From: Paramarasmius palmivorus
Taxonomy: Eukaryota; Basidiomycota; Agaricomycetes; Agaricales; Marasmiaceae
Direction of reading: 5' to 3'
Assembly (NCBI GenBank): GCA_037176845.1
Contig: JAYKXP010000099.1
Coordinates: 1 to 64,000, forward strand
Length of the DNA stretch: 64,000 nucleotides
Both the position numbers and the translations under genes were made by a program. Under the pieces are notes generated by a model. It had not been told where the DNA came from, made no database searches, and worked only from the letters and a program-made list of their open reading frames with translations. Each line of letters begins with the position of its first letter. The stretch's first letter is position 1. This document shows positions 24,003-35,863 of this stretch, in pieces.

Positions 24003-27000
24003 TCTACGGGCCCTAGCTGATCTCAACGTCACAGCGGCCTTGGGAATCATTACTTCCTTCAACGCAGCTCACCCAGGACGACGAGGACCTTAATGCACAC
24101 AAAATCAACCCCTTTTGGCCTAAAGATGCTCCTAAAAACACTACCAACGCATCCTCCACTTTTCCTGCCAACCGAAACAGGCCGCATTTCACTCCCGCCA
24201 ACGAATCCTTCCTTCCCTTTTCTAATCCAGAAACCACACGCCCAAATCATCGATAAGAGAAGGTGATCGTCAACCAGCCGTAGTACTAGCAAGCGACGTG
24301 GCCTCGCGACTCGCTACTCCCTTCAATGCTTCACCTGCACCCAGGACGTCTTCAATGCAACCGAAGCAGGGCGCATTCCACCTCTCCTCCAACGAACCTT
24401 CCTCCCTTCACTCCAATCCACAACTATCTGCTATCCTTTACGTGGGATACGTCATGGTCGAGGTCACCGGTCAATGCACTGATCATCGATATCGCCCATC
24501 TCGATTCCAACTCCAACCTGAAGACACACACTACCAGCCTACTTATCCCTTGCATCCTCCTCTTTACCTAGCACTCCCAAACACACTTTCCACGCCCAGA
24601 GTCTCCTTCCCCAACAACATCGATACCCTGTTCTGTCCACGAACGACACAAACGGCGCGTCCAAAACACCGACCGCAAACCAACCATGGTTCTGGTCCCG
24701 ATATCCTGCCACTACAAACGCGACTGGTCGAGGAAAGAGTTTCGAAATGGGTCGAGTTTGGGTTATAGAAGGCGCTATCGTTGGCGGTCATATTGTAGTT
24801 CGGTTCCTACAACCGCACCTCCTACTAGTACAACACGCTACCGCATCTCTCCATCCACCTCTTTTCCTGCCACCTGGCACCACAATACCCCCATCCCCAC
24901 TCCCACCAACAACCCTTCATCCTGTCACTCTAATCCACGAGCTTGACAACCGCATGCCGCTACCTCCCGAAGTGAAGTCGCCCAGAGACAGAGACGGTGT
25001 TGACAGCTGTATCGAGAGTTGGTTTGATGACTGGTCCCAGTGGCAACCGCTGCGAGTACTCCACCTATCGCACCTGCTTCTCGTTATGACGCGCATTACT
25101 TAGATGTAACCCTAATACAACCATTCAACCCCAACCTAGTCTTCCGGATGGCCTACGAAGTGCCCGGCTTCAACCTTGTTGGATCCGCTCTACAACTCTT
25201 CACCGACCTTTTGGACGATACATATGACCCGTCGGGTGTCATTTATGCGGGGTACTGCTTGTGCGGTGTCGTGGTATCGAGACGAACGGTAGTAGCTGGG
25301 AGTTCAGTGTTGGGGGCGTGCTGGGGGCGTACATCCTCAAGACGAGAAATCGATACCCTTCCTCCCATCGTAACCCCTGCCCAGTCTTTCGTATCAACCT
25401 ACCCTCAATATCAGTGGGGTAGTCGCAGCGGTTTAGGGCGTGTTGGGCGTGCTTCCTCAAGAGTCAAGAGTCAAGACGAGAACCATCCTTGTTCGAGTTC
25501 ACCAAAACTGCGAAGGGAGAGTTGTGTTGGTTTGGTTCCCTTGGCGAGCATGCCACTTGACGCGGAGTGCGGTGGCAGGGTGGTTAGGAATTAGCGCTTA
25601 GCGTGAAGATGAACAGTAGCTGGGAGTTTGGGGGTTTGAATGGGTTGGGGCGTGTTTCCTCGACGAAATCTCATCCTCGCCCGTCCAAAATCACCTATCT
25701 GCATTGGGCGGGGGTGTTGGTCCTTGGAGTCGGGTAGGCAGCAGTTGGGAGTTAGGAGTTTGGAGTTGGATGGATTGGGGGTGTGCACTGTGTTCAGGAC
25801 GAAACCCTTCCTTCATCTCAAGGGAAGACACGAGATTCAAGTCATGAAGGCATTGGTAGTTGGTTTGGCAAGTACGTATCCCAGCTGCTTGTTTCTGTGT
25901 CTCTTGTTGACGCGCCATACTTAGATGCAACCAAAACGCGACTGTTCAACCGCAACCTAGGCTTCCGGACTACCGTGAACTTGGGCAATTGGGTGTCGTT
26001 TGCGGGATGGTGTTGGGGGCGTGCGGTGTGACGAAAACCTTTCCTTGTTCGAGTTCACCAAAACCTGCGAGTGGAGAATTGTGTCGAAGGGGTTGGTTTG
26101 GTCTCTGAAGGCGAGTATTCCAATATCGCGCCTGCTTCTCTTTTTGACGCGATGGAATTCGAAGGGAGCTGTTCGTAGGCTTACGGATAGCCTATCCCTG
26201 TACAGAACGATGTGCCACCTTGAAGTTGAGCTCGCTACGAGTCCTGAACCTTTTGGACGACTGTCGAAAGGCTGTTTAGGAAAAGGCACCGAGACAAACG
26301 CGGGGGGTGCATCTTCGAGACGAAACCGATACCCAGAAGGTTCCTTTCTCCCATGAGCAACTTTGCAAATATCGCTCTCCCTGTCCAGTCCGAGTCTTCC
26401 ACATACCGCATACCTGCGGAGAAAGGTGTTCCAGGCTTCAAGCTTCGGTCTGCGTTGGACAATTGGGTGACAACTATGCGGTGTTGTGGTGCTGTTTGGA
26501 GTTGTAATAGGTTGGGCGCATGCGTCTTGAACGCGGAACCGGTACCCAGAAGATCCTTTCATTTCATCTTTGCACACGAGGAAGCAACTCCTCAGATATC
26601 ACTCCCTGCCTAATCTTTCGTACCAGTCTACCTCTGCACAGAGGTATCAGACTTCAACCTTGAGGTTGGGCTCTGCGGAATCTTTTGGATGATGCGGGGT
26701 ACTACATGTGCGGTATCGAAACGATTACAGCTTGGGTAGCATCGAGAATCCAGACGAACAGCATTGCGACGAAATCTTCCTGAAAGCAAACTATCGTTCA
26801 TTCTACCCGATCGTGCTCCTGTATGGAGTGACAATTCATTCGCTCTGCATCGTACGGGGGTGTTGGTCCTTGGAGTCGGATGGGCAGCAGTTGGGAGTTT
26901 GGAGTTGGGGTGTGCATCTTCAGGACGAAACCTTCTTTGTTCGGTATTCACCAAACCTGCGAGCGGAGAACCCGGTCGACTCGGAGAGTTAAGTAACGGC

Positions 27001-27360
27001 GTTAGCGAGTTGTGCCGAGAGATTGCTGTACCCTGGTCGGTTTTAGCAACTGCAGTATCCAGAAGGCGAGGATCCCAGTTGCTTGTTTATGTTTCTCTTC
27101 TTGACGCGTTTTACTTAGACAGAATCCGAAAGGAACTGTTCAACCCTTAGTCTAGCCCATGCCTACACGGAATGGGGTACCAGGCTTCGAGAGTCGAGTT
27201 GGATTCGCTCTACGACTCTCCGCGCACCTTTTGGACGATCTACGTGGGCAAACGTGTCAATTATGCATGGTTCAGGGCATGCAGTATCGTGGTTAGGGAT
27301 CAGCATCGTGGTTAGGGATCAGCATCGAGAAGAACAGTAGTTGGGAGTTTGGACTCATGC
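24003..27360. repeat. Array of decayed dispersed-repeat modules
   Basis: The same short modules recur several times with many substitutions. One is 'gcgagtatcccagctgcttgtttctgtttctctttttgacgcg..tacttagac', near 25050, 25870, 26105 and 27063. Another is 'agtagctgggagtttggagtttg..cttcaggacgaaacc', near 25290, 25615, 25745, 26880 and 27330. A third is 'ctgatctcaacgtcacagcggccttggg' at 24017. A 19-bp direct repeat (tcgtggttagggatcagca) occurs twice around 27290-27328. The modules also occur near 34.5-35.4, 46.2-47.0, 57.4-58.7 and 62.4-63.6 kb. No frame is conserved between copies, so the repeat is non-coding in its present state. Confidence 0.65.
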
Positions 27361-27462
27361 TTGCCTTAGGACAATCATTTCAGGCTTGAAGGCTGCAATC
27401 GTAGTATTTATTACTTCAAAAGAATACAAAACATATTGGTACAGAGATTATCATCTCGCTCT

Positions 27463-29748
27463 TCAAGCTTTCCCAATCCTTCTACGAACACGAAACACAT
27501 CCTTGAACTGTCTGGTCAGTCCTTTTGAAGATGTTTCCCCTAGAGATATGTCCGCCATCTCAGATTCCTTTGTACCAAATCCAACTTTAGCCTTGGCAAC
27601 GAAACGCGCGCCTGTTCTTAGTGTCAGGAGAGTTGAGTTATGATAATTTAAACGAACCTCTGGTTTTGAGATTATCTGCAAATCGCCTAAATAAATTGGA
27701 ACTTGATTCTCCGATGTCTTCAGATTGCCTGGATGAATTGGAACTCAATTCTTCGATGTCTTCAAATCGATGCTGATCCCCGATGACTTCGAGAATAGGA
27801 AAGCCAAGTGAAAGAGCAAAGTCCGTCACGGTAGGGTCAAAGCCTTTGGAGGTGTGTAGTTTCTGAATGGCATTGTAGTGACCTAGGGGCCAGGTAGCAT
27901 CCAAGACTTCTATCCTGGAAGTAAAGGATGGCAATCCTAAGTGTGCCTGTTCAAGCTCAGGCACCATTTCTCGCCCAAGGTAATCAAAGCACCAGACGTA
28001 CTTCTCTCCCTCCATCCAGGATCTCCAGATTGCTTTGTCATCAGATGGACGGGGAACAGGTCGTATGAATAGATAGACATGCAGGGGGATATTGGCTTCT
28101 TTAGGCTTGTACGGTGAAGTGCATTCAAGGTAAAGATCGAAGTTGGTAAGTAAACCTAGTCCAAGTCAACAGCCAGGTCAATCATAACATCACTAAAACT
28201 TACTATAATCCTCCCAATCATCTTCATGAATCCCGAGTTGGCTGAACACGCCGTGTGCCTGAGTGAGCCATGATTCCACCAGAATGCCCTGTTCCTCCCC
28301 AGGATACAACGAATACCGTAGCTCTATCCATTGAAGGTCTTGTACCTCCGTCGACGCAACAATAAGCCTATACCCCTGGTCAGTCTGTGACATCCAACAC
28401 CCAGCTTTGCATACATACCGCACCGAGCCATCACCCATGACAAGCTGACTCTCCCTCATTCCATCAGGAATTCTACCGTCCACCCTCCAAAGTCTGTAAT
28501 GCCATCTTTCACTGGCACCAGGGAATCTAGCAATGATATCTCGCGAGCGCAGATTGTATATCGCACCAGGGAGATATGACAACGCAGGTATGGCTTGTTC
28601 GTTGACCAGGGGATGGAACAATCCCGTAGAAGCAAAGCGAATTCCTTTGAGGATAGTCTGAGCGGGGAATGTTCTTATGAGATATTCAAAGACGGTGTCA
28701 TCGTCGCTATACGCTTGGATAGGGAGATGGGTAGAATGGGTGTTGGGCATTGTGTTCTCGCTGATGCTGACCATGATCAGGGATTGGAGGGAGGGTAGCT
28801 CGAGGTATAGACCTTTCTGCAGTGCGCCGGTTCTTGGGTCAACCCATAGTTCACCTAAGAGCTGGTGGCTCTGTTAATGCAGATTGTGACGATGGGTGTG
28901 AGGAGACTTACAAGATCCCCCACTGCGAGTTCCCACTGCATTCTGCTGAACTAGGGAACCCTAATGAGACGCTATTTGGCACATAATTTGATTGGAAACG
29001 TACTTGGTGGGCAAAGTACGAGAACAAGAGTGGCCTGAACCGATTCCCATCGAAGACAATATGACCAAGTGGGATGAGCGCTGTCGGGAAGAGGTGTGAA
29101 TACCATAGACACATTTCCAGAAAAGATAACGCACCATCAGAGAATACCAACGCTGGTAGACCGCGTTCATCGTCGTTGTAACCAAAGAGTTGTGCGGCGT
29201 GAGCGTGTCTAAAGATGTTCGGTAAATTTGATGTTCGAGCGAAGGTAATTGATATATATACTTGATATGGGCGAACTGATCAAAATCATGTTTGAATGCC
29301 TATCGGAGCATAGCGTCAGTGACATGAGAACTGGGACATGGCTGAAACTGACCTTGAGTGCATCAGGCCCATCATATGTGACACTTAAAAACTTGTCTTC
29401 ACCCTGACTCCGAAGACGAGCAATCCCAATATTGCGTCGAGCATCTACATCTCGCCAAAGCCGATACTGTTTTCTTCCTTCTTCATCATTCCGATGATCC
29501 AGTCTAACCGAGCTTGTGCATATATTCTCCTCAATACGGATGTCGCCTAGTTTGACACGAGGATACTGAGCCATAATCGAGGGAATCAGTCCAAAACCCG
29601 GAGGGACAGGACAGAATGAACTCACATCGTCCCATTTAGTCTGCCTTTGTGGAGTCATCGTGATGACATTGTATACATAATCATTGGCATCTGTAAAGTC
29701 TCTACTAGTATGGTCATTGAATCCTACTAAGCTGTTGTTGAAGGACAT
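27463..29748 (-). CDS. GNQH-related hypothetical protein, copy C
   Basis: This gene starts at the ATG at 29748 (MSFNNSLVGFNDHTSRDF). It keeps the downstream family layout: KFLSVTYDGPDALK, a second-exon LFGYN/ALVF block, IPLGHIVF, YNLRSRDIIARFPGASERWH, GDGSVRYV, VESWLTQAHGVFSQLGIHED, YLFIRPVPRPSDD and LGLPSF. The typical N-terminal TISGG..GNQH motif is replaced by a sequence around NDYVYNVITM, so C is the most diverged full-length member. The last intron, with its acceptor at 'aagaacag', joins to an Arg/Lys-rich exon ending at 27463. The function is unknown. Strand and spacing do not suggest an operon-like relation to its neighbours. Internal exon borders are approximate. Confidence 0.7.
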
Positions 29749-29850
29749 GGTAGTGGTTTGGTACTGGTGGGAGTTTCAAAAAGAAAGGGCGTGGACCAAG
29801 GGAGGCCTTGAGGCTTGATATAGATATATCATGTCAGACGAAAAGCGCTG

Positions 29851-30414
29851 CAGATGCGCACCGTGCCGTCGACGGGCACGGCTAGTCCAAAACCGTCCGT
29901 GTGACGGGTCCAAACATGGCTCGAACGGGACGGCACGGTAGTAAAAACGGTCAAAAACGGCCGTCAACGGGTGTTCGGTAGGTCTTTGCTATCCTATGCC
30001 CAGATTTATGCACAATTAATGTCTGTCGATCCCCATTTTCGAAGGAAAAGACCCACCGAAGACCTTTTAGGTCCACATCTGTCAAATTCCACCCTTGAAG
30101 TCCTAAAAATGGCTATCATTATCTGTATGCCGAGATTCAGGCCTGTCAGTGGGTGAATTTTAACGTGAAAAGGGGCCCAAAGCATTGAAACTGACATTCA
30201 ATTGCTTTAGAAAGGTTCATCATATCAACCCATTCACCCTTTCAGCTCGCAAAATGCACGCTACTGGAAGTAGCGCTCACAGACCCGTTTCACCCGTTAG
30301 CACCCGTCAAGTTCCCGTTTTTGCTGGTTGGTCGACGGTACACGGCCGTGCCGTTGACGGTACTCCTTTTTCTCCTCGAATCTCTTGACGGGACGGCCAC
30401 GGTGCGCATCCCTA
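29851..30414. mobile_element. hAT-like MITE, about 0.56 kb
   Basis: The left end reads CAGATGCGCACCGTGCCGTC, and the right end is the reverse complement of TAGGGATGCGCACCGTGGCC. Both ends carry many subterminal copies of ACCCGT/ACGGGT and 'gacggg'. A CAGGGATG-like terminus plus dense subterminal motifs is characteristic of hAT elements. The interior has no transposase. I could not find a matching 8-bp target duplication, so the insertion is old or its ends are slightly mis-set. Confidence 0.6.
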
Positions 30415-31255
30415 ACGTTCAGTGCATAGCAAACAGCATTTTGTGTGGAATAACTTTGAAATTTTGAAACCTTGTTTGACGTCTGGAATACCATTGCACC
30501 CCTCTTCCTCGACTTTGCATAGCATCACAAAGTCAAAGTTCTGTCCCGGCATGGTACAGAAAGGCTCAAGATAAATGGTTTCCCAATGTACTGATCAGAG
30601 TACAAAAGCTTTCCAAATGACACTCGGAACACCTTGTCACGCCCAAAAACCCATCAAATTTAATAAGACAAAAATTACTACAGTCCCGACTCTCTTTATT
30701 CACTAAATCTGAGTACGCAAACATTTAGATATAGGTGTACGCTATCTACAAAAAAATTGTGAAGGGAAAACATTCAGAATTGACGTGGGGAGGAAGGCTT
30801 TACTACGAAATTTGCACTTCTAGATGATCGATAGTACGAGCCTGAATGTCACAGCCCATGGGCCGATGTCCACGGATCCGGCCGGATCAGTATAACGAAT
30901 GTTCACACGAGCCATTACATGATTATGAAAGTGGTACGGACTCGGACTACATAATCACTGGCCAATATTGAAGAAATACAGTGCCTAGTAAAATTCATTG
31001 CGTCATGCCGTGTTGATCCGTTTATTCGTCCCGACACTTCTCAGCACGATTATTTACCAACAATTCAGGGTATTCTCAGCTTGTATATCATACTTCTTAG
31101 TATTCTGGAAAAGGTTTATATCTATGCATATCTCACTCAAAGATACAAGGATCTGGGGTGAGTTTCGAGTGATACGAGAAGAGGGTGCTATGTCGGCATT
31201 GAAACGGCATGACGCAATGAATTTTACTAGGCACTGTAGTGCAATTTGACAGTGT
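30415..31255. other. No gene seen
   Basis: This A/T-richer stretch lies between the MITE and the 3' end of the DUF6593 gene. A plus-strand frame at 30998-31249 is probably chance. I see no repeat or RNA. Confidence 0.4.
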
Positions 31256-32246
31256 TCAAAGATCAAGCATCTGGCACAATCGGTAGAGCATTGAAGTGAC
31301 CGTCACAAAGTCCATCATTGCAGGATGCATCTGTGACAGAATGGTCAGTTAAGTGACATCATCCTTTGCTTGCGACGTACCACTACTCCAGTGGAGGCGG
31401 AACCTCTGAATCTGAGTTCACCGACAACCACACCATGCCGGAACCGCTTTGGTACCATCGAGCGGTAGAGAGCAATGATAGTTTCGTTCCTATCAAATAG
31501 CTACAGCAAACTTTCAGAGACCTGATTCGAGCTGAACAGACATTGTAACTCACATTTAAGTTTTTCCCGTTAGTCTGACTCTCCGGCCGCCACTGATATT
31601 GCAGACCATCCGGGCCTTTGAATCCGCGATGATTCTGAGTCATTGTCAATGAAGGTCACTCATCCAAGAAATTCAATGTCGTACGGCGATGCGAGAGTCG
31701 GATTTGACAAGGTCAGTCGTAGCAAACTCATCCTACAATTAACTGTACCTTAGTAACAAATTGAACGTGATCAACGATAGCCTTGAACATGCCTTCCCTA
31801 TCAAACTACGCCCTGGCAAGCCGCCACTAGATGACCACTCTATTTTTGCCGCTACTCGCTGTCCCGTCTGCGCTTTCATCGTACGCCATAGTGTAGTAAT
31901 ACCCTTAGTGGTCTGCAAAACGCTGAGTTTAGGTGGCAAATATGGATTGAAGCGACTAGAGGCCGACCTGAAAGCGATACACAATGCCTCCTGAATTGAA
32001 AAGTACACTGTCTCGTGGATCTTCGTTCGTCCATGATAAAATTTCATCGGCATGAACGGTGGTTGCTGCGGGTCTAAATGGCGGAGCTTCGAAAAGGAAT
32101 GGCGCACCAAGTCGAGAAATCGGTCGCAGAGATGAACCTTCTGAATTGAAAAGTACACTGTCTCGTCGATCTTCGTTGGTCCGTGATAAAATTTCATCGG
32201 CATGAACGGTGGTTGCTGCGGGCCTAAGCGGCGAAGCTTCTTTCAT
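31256..32246 (-). CDS. DUF6593-domain protein with internal duplication
   Basis: Exon 1 (31968-32246) ends in DSVLFNSGGIVYRFQ and joins in frame across an intron to TTKGITTLWRTMKAQTGQRV-AAKIEWSS. This is the DUF6593 pattern 'L..D..LYR..T..TTI.R......A.IEW'. A later exon reads HRGFKGPDGLQYQWRPESQ. It splices to LFDRNETIIALYRSMVPKR and then to HPAMMDFVTVTSMLYRLCQ, with the stop at 31256. These fit the FTGPDG..Y.W, 'IA.y' and C-terminal 'D.ivvt.l' parts of the family. The N-terminal segment (AATTVHADEILS..TNED) is present twice, 50 residues apart. The junction between the second exon and the HRGFKG exon is unresolved, because the phases do not match with obvious sites. The biochemical role of DUF6593 is not known to me. 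Confidence 0.6.
31991..32240. repeat. Tandem 150-bp duplication inside DUF6593 gene
   Basis: About 100 bp at 31991-32090 recurs at 32141-32240 with only a handful of differences, giving a 150-bp period. The period is a multiple of three, so the reading frame is kept and the domain's first strands are coded twice. Confidence 0.8.
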
Positions 32247-32345
32247 TTGACGGCTTGAAGTGGGATGTCTAGAGGACTGCAGTATATGTGACCGATCTCC
32301 ATTTACCTCTCTCGGAACGAGTCGGGCAACACCTGTGTTCCATGG

Positions 32346-33954
32346 TTAGAAACAGTCCCTCATACATGGTGAGTTGATAGTGAAGGCAGTACCATTGGAC
32401 ACAACAATGTCATACTTGGCCTCAACTCGGCTTATTAGTTCGCTTTTGCATGGAAAGGTACTCTCTCCCTGCGAGGATGAGTAATGAGTAGTAGGAGCCC
32501 GTAAACGTGACCACAAAACCTACGTCTGCAATCAGCTCAAACCAGCATTGATCATGACAGAGTGCGACATCCGCATTGGGGAACTATGGCAGGAAAAATC
32601 AGAAGCAGGAATATCATAATATAGGATATCTTACCTTGTCGAGGATATAACTGTTTATCACTGTTAAAGGGTGATAAAGCTTTGAATAGGTCGATATCCT
32701 TAATCATAACAGTCAGGAGAGATTCCGAACGTACAAGTTTTCCTGGAGGCACTCGCATTGTGGCCACCTCTAGTCCTTGTGAGCCTTCGTTGGTTTGCTG
32801 CACCCCAGACGGCTTCTTCTGACGCTTCCTCTTAAACGGGACATGCTTCTTTTCAGAGTGAATATCGCGTTCAGACATGCTTCTAATATCACGTGTTTGA
32901 ACAGACAGATCTGTATCCTTGTCTCGTTTGAAAAGGGCCGGTGGCCTGACAGATACTTGGATTCCGCGCACAAAGACGCATTGATTACGGCCATCGTCCT
33001 CAGGAGGTACCGATCTTATATTATTGCGTTGAGGTCCGGTACGCGCTGTTGCACCTAGCACGAATTGGAACTGATACTTGCATTGAGTTCTTGCATCCGG
33101 GACCATAGTTAAACTCATCCCTTCCGTTGCATCGCGGAATGAGACGACACCCCAGGCGGCTGTCTTGTCCGTACCGGTAACCAATAGTAAAGAGTCACAA
33201 CCTAAACCCTGGCCCAGAACACGGTTTGCATGCTGGTACCAGGAGATGGCATGTGTCTCAGCGTAAGCTTCGAAGATATCCTTGTTTAACTGGTCTTCGC
33301 GTGTGCCACCTTCCGGTAGGACTAGTATCGCTCCTTCTGAGCTATTCGTGCTAAACTTGAAGCCATAGCGAACTTCATGTGGGATTTTATTTGCACTAAA
33401 CACAAATTTAGTGGTAAGCTCGAAATGCTGGGCACATGATAATAACCGCACCGTAATGCATTTTCAACATCTTGAGCTCGGCTCGGCTCAATCTGGCTAC
33501 GTTTGAGCTCTGTCTTGGAGATGGTACTTGAGATTGTGTTTGCGATGTGTGTACCCGGAGGGTCGTCGTAGCTTTCAGCGGGAGGCAAACCATCACGGGA
33601 AAGTGGAGAGAACCCATTAGGAACACCTCTTGCCCTGTTCAAGGCGGCATCCGCAGGCAGAAAGATGTTGAAGAGATACTGAAAGCTCCCATCTTCGCTG
33701 ATCGACCCTACGTCGCCAATAGATACGCCAATTTTTCGATAATCAAGGGGCAAAGCATTGGAGACGCTGGGATTCCAAAGAGGATACCCCTTCTTCTTGG
33801 TAAGGAGCATACGAACGTAGACCGTGTATTCCGTCTCCACAGAGCCGACGCTTGGAGGTGATCTCAAGCTAGATGCTTCATAGAAATTGAACTCTCCTCC
33901 ACTGATCGCAAACCCAGAAGCGTCCACAAAGAGACTAGTGTACGGGAGATTCAT
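32346..33954 (-). CDS. G: agaricomycete hypothetical protein, 463 aa, 5 exons
   Basis: Exons 33452-33954, 32735-33395, 32635-32679, 32524-32583 and 32346-32468 join in frame into 463 residues. The order of blocks matches a protein family I recall from many agaricomycetes: VDASGFAISGGEFNFYEAS, then KKGYPLWNPSVS, IGVSIGDVGSISEDGSFQYL and NIFLPAD. Next come SSEGAILVLPEGGTRED, HAISWYQHANRVLGQ, DSLLLVTGTDKTAAWGVVSF and GRNQCVFVRGIQVSV. It ends HPLTVINSYILDK, NADVALCHDQCWFELIAD and SELISRVEAKYDIVV. A first reading seemed frameshifted before HPLTV, but a 55-nt gtacgt intron restores the frame. A basic insert (KRKRQKKPSG) lies in the C-terminal third. No catalytic residues are apparent and the function is unknown. 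The GG.F motif at the start is shared with the GNQH proteins. Confidence 0.85.
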
Positions 33955-35863
33955 GAGTGTAATCTCAGACTAGAATATTATCAGACTCACCCATTCCCTT
34001 GACGAGTCCTATCCAGACAGGAAAAAATTGCCCCCATGATACAGAAAGGAAGGAAGGGCAACGATTACCAAACGATTACAGTCATGGCTGTTGCGAGAGT
34101 GCGGAAACAAAGAGGTGATATGTGACGGCCAGCGGCGGTAGTCATATATTCATATCGAGCAATTCATCGGAGTCGCATCGGAGTCGACGGTCGTGAATGC
34201 TGCGCGTGCAGCTGCCTATGTCAAGCGAGCCTGCGAGCAATTGAGTCTGCCTAGGGGAGACTAGCAGCTGCCTGCACGCACTTTCATGCACCCTTCCTCC
34301 CTGCGCTTGTCTTTTCCTCTCCCAAGTCTCCCGCCGTCCTATCTACTCCTCGCCGCCGGCCTACTCATGTCATTCTCAGGGATTGTTATCGTGACTTTGT
34401 AGACCTCTCTAATTCCGAACTTTTTTTCTTCGTTCGAAGCTCCAACGACGCTCTTCAAAGATCTCGCCCGAGGACAACCACCGAACACTCACTGCGATAT
34501 TACTCCAACCAATGATCCCGACCCGAAGACACGCTACTTACCAACGCATCCCCCTCTTTTCCTAGTCTCCCCTAGGCAGACTCAATCACTCGTACCTTAC
34601 TCTTTTCCTGGCACCACAAAACACCATTTTCACTCCCTACCAATGGCTCTTCCTCCTCTCACTTTAATCCACGAGTTTTATTAATCATAGCAAGCCTCAA
34701 ACTTGACAACCGCATGCCGCTACCTCGCCATAATGGATGCGGGGACTCATTCAGAGACGGTGTTGACAGCCAAGTCATGGGGGTTTGGCGAGTTGGGTCG
34801 AGGGGATAGACTCTGGTTGGTTTGGTTCCTGAAGGCGAGTATTCCAGCTACTTGTTCCTGCACCTCTTTTGACGCCCCTCAGACCCGAAAGGAACTCTTC
34901 GTTCTCACTACACAGAATGAAGTATCAGCCTTGTAGTTGGGTTCACCCTAAATTCTCTGCACGTCCTTGGGATGATATGGATTATCATGCGTCTTATGTG
35001 GGGTATTGCTAGTGTTGAGGGTGCGCGGTGCCGTAGTCAGGAATCGGCGTCGAGACGGACAACAGTTCAGCGTCGAAACGGGGTGGGGCCATGCATCCTG
35101 AAGACGAAAGAATCGGAAACCTTCCTTTACTATCTCATCCTAGACCACCCGAAAGCAACTCTTCCTCTTCAAATATCGCTCTTTCTACCCAGGCCTGCCC
35201 CTAGTATCAGGTGTCACTGGGCTCACTCTACGATTTTCAATGTTGGGAAATTGAGTGGTACATACTGCGTGTACGGTGTCGAAACGGTCGGAGTGGGTAG
35301 GCCTGGTTAGGAATCGGCATCAAGACGATCAGCAGCCTGGAGTTTGGAGTTTGAATGGGTTAGGGCCGTGCAAACTCAAAACGAAAGCTCATGTTCGCCC
35401 ACGAGGGGATGTACACGACGTCGATGTCGCTGCGTTCAAGTGCTTTTCACTAAACCTTCGCCGGTTTTCGAGAAGTGCGAGGAACGCACAATTCGCAAAG
35501 CAACCACTCTGCAACTCATTCCTCACGGTCAATGTGCCAAACACTCGATGTTACTTTGGTATTGCGTCTTCTACCTCATGCCCCGGTGTTGCCATCTTAA
35601 CAAGGTCAACGGTGTCAATATCGTCGGCAAGTACCCCCTTAATACTTCGGAGGTTGTGCACGAACCTCCCGAGGTGCCGGTAGCTTCCAAAGACATGTAT
35701 CTACTTCGCCCTTCATGCCAAAGCTCAATGGCCGAGTTCTCGAATCATGGTGAAATTGCCCTACATAATACAACCTCACATTCATACATTCGTTCCTACA
35801 GTGTCAGAATAGTATACTTACGATTACAATTAGCAATTCTTCGAACTCCTTGTCCATCCGATT
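33955..35863. repeat. Spacer with dispersed-repeat copy (34.5-35.4 kb)
   Basis: From about 34540 to 35400 the stretch carries the repeat modules seen at 24-27 kb, in similar order. These include 'gcgagtattccagctacttgttcc..ttttgacgcc..acccgaaagg' at 34822-34900 and 'cagcctggagtttggagtttgaatgggttagg' near 35335. Before that, 33955-34540 is a plain upstream region of gene G. The overlapping frames at 35344-35997 have no motif. Confidence 0.55.

Noticed and set aside
32635..32760. Frameshift in gene G before HPLTVINSYILDK
   Set aside because: A 55-nt intron with a gtacgt donor restores the frame and gives the expected family sequence.
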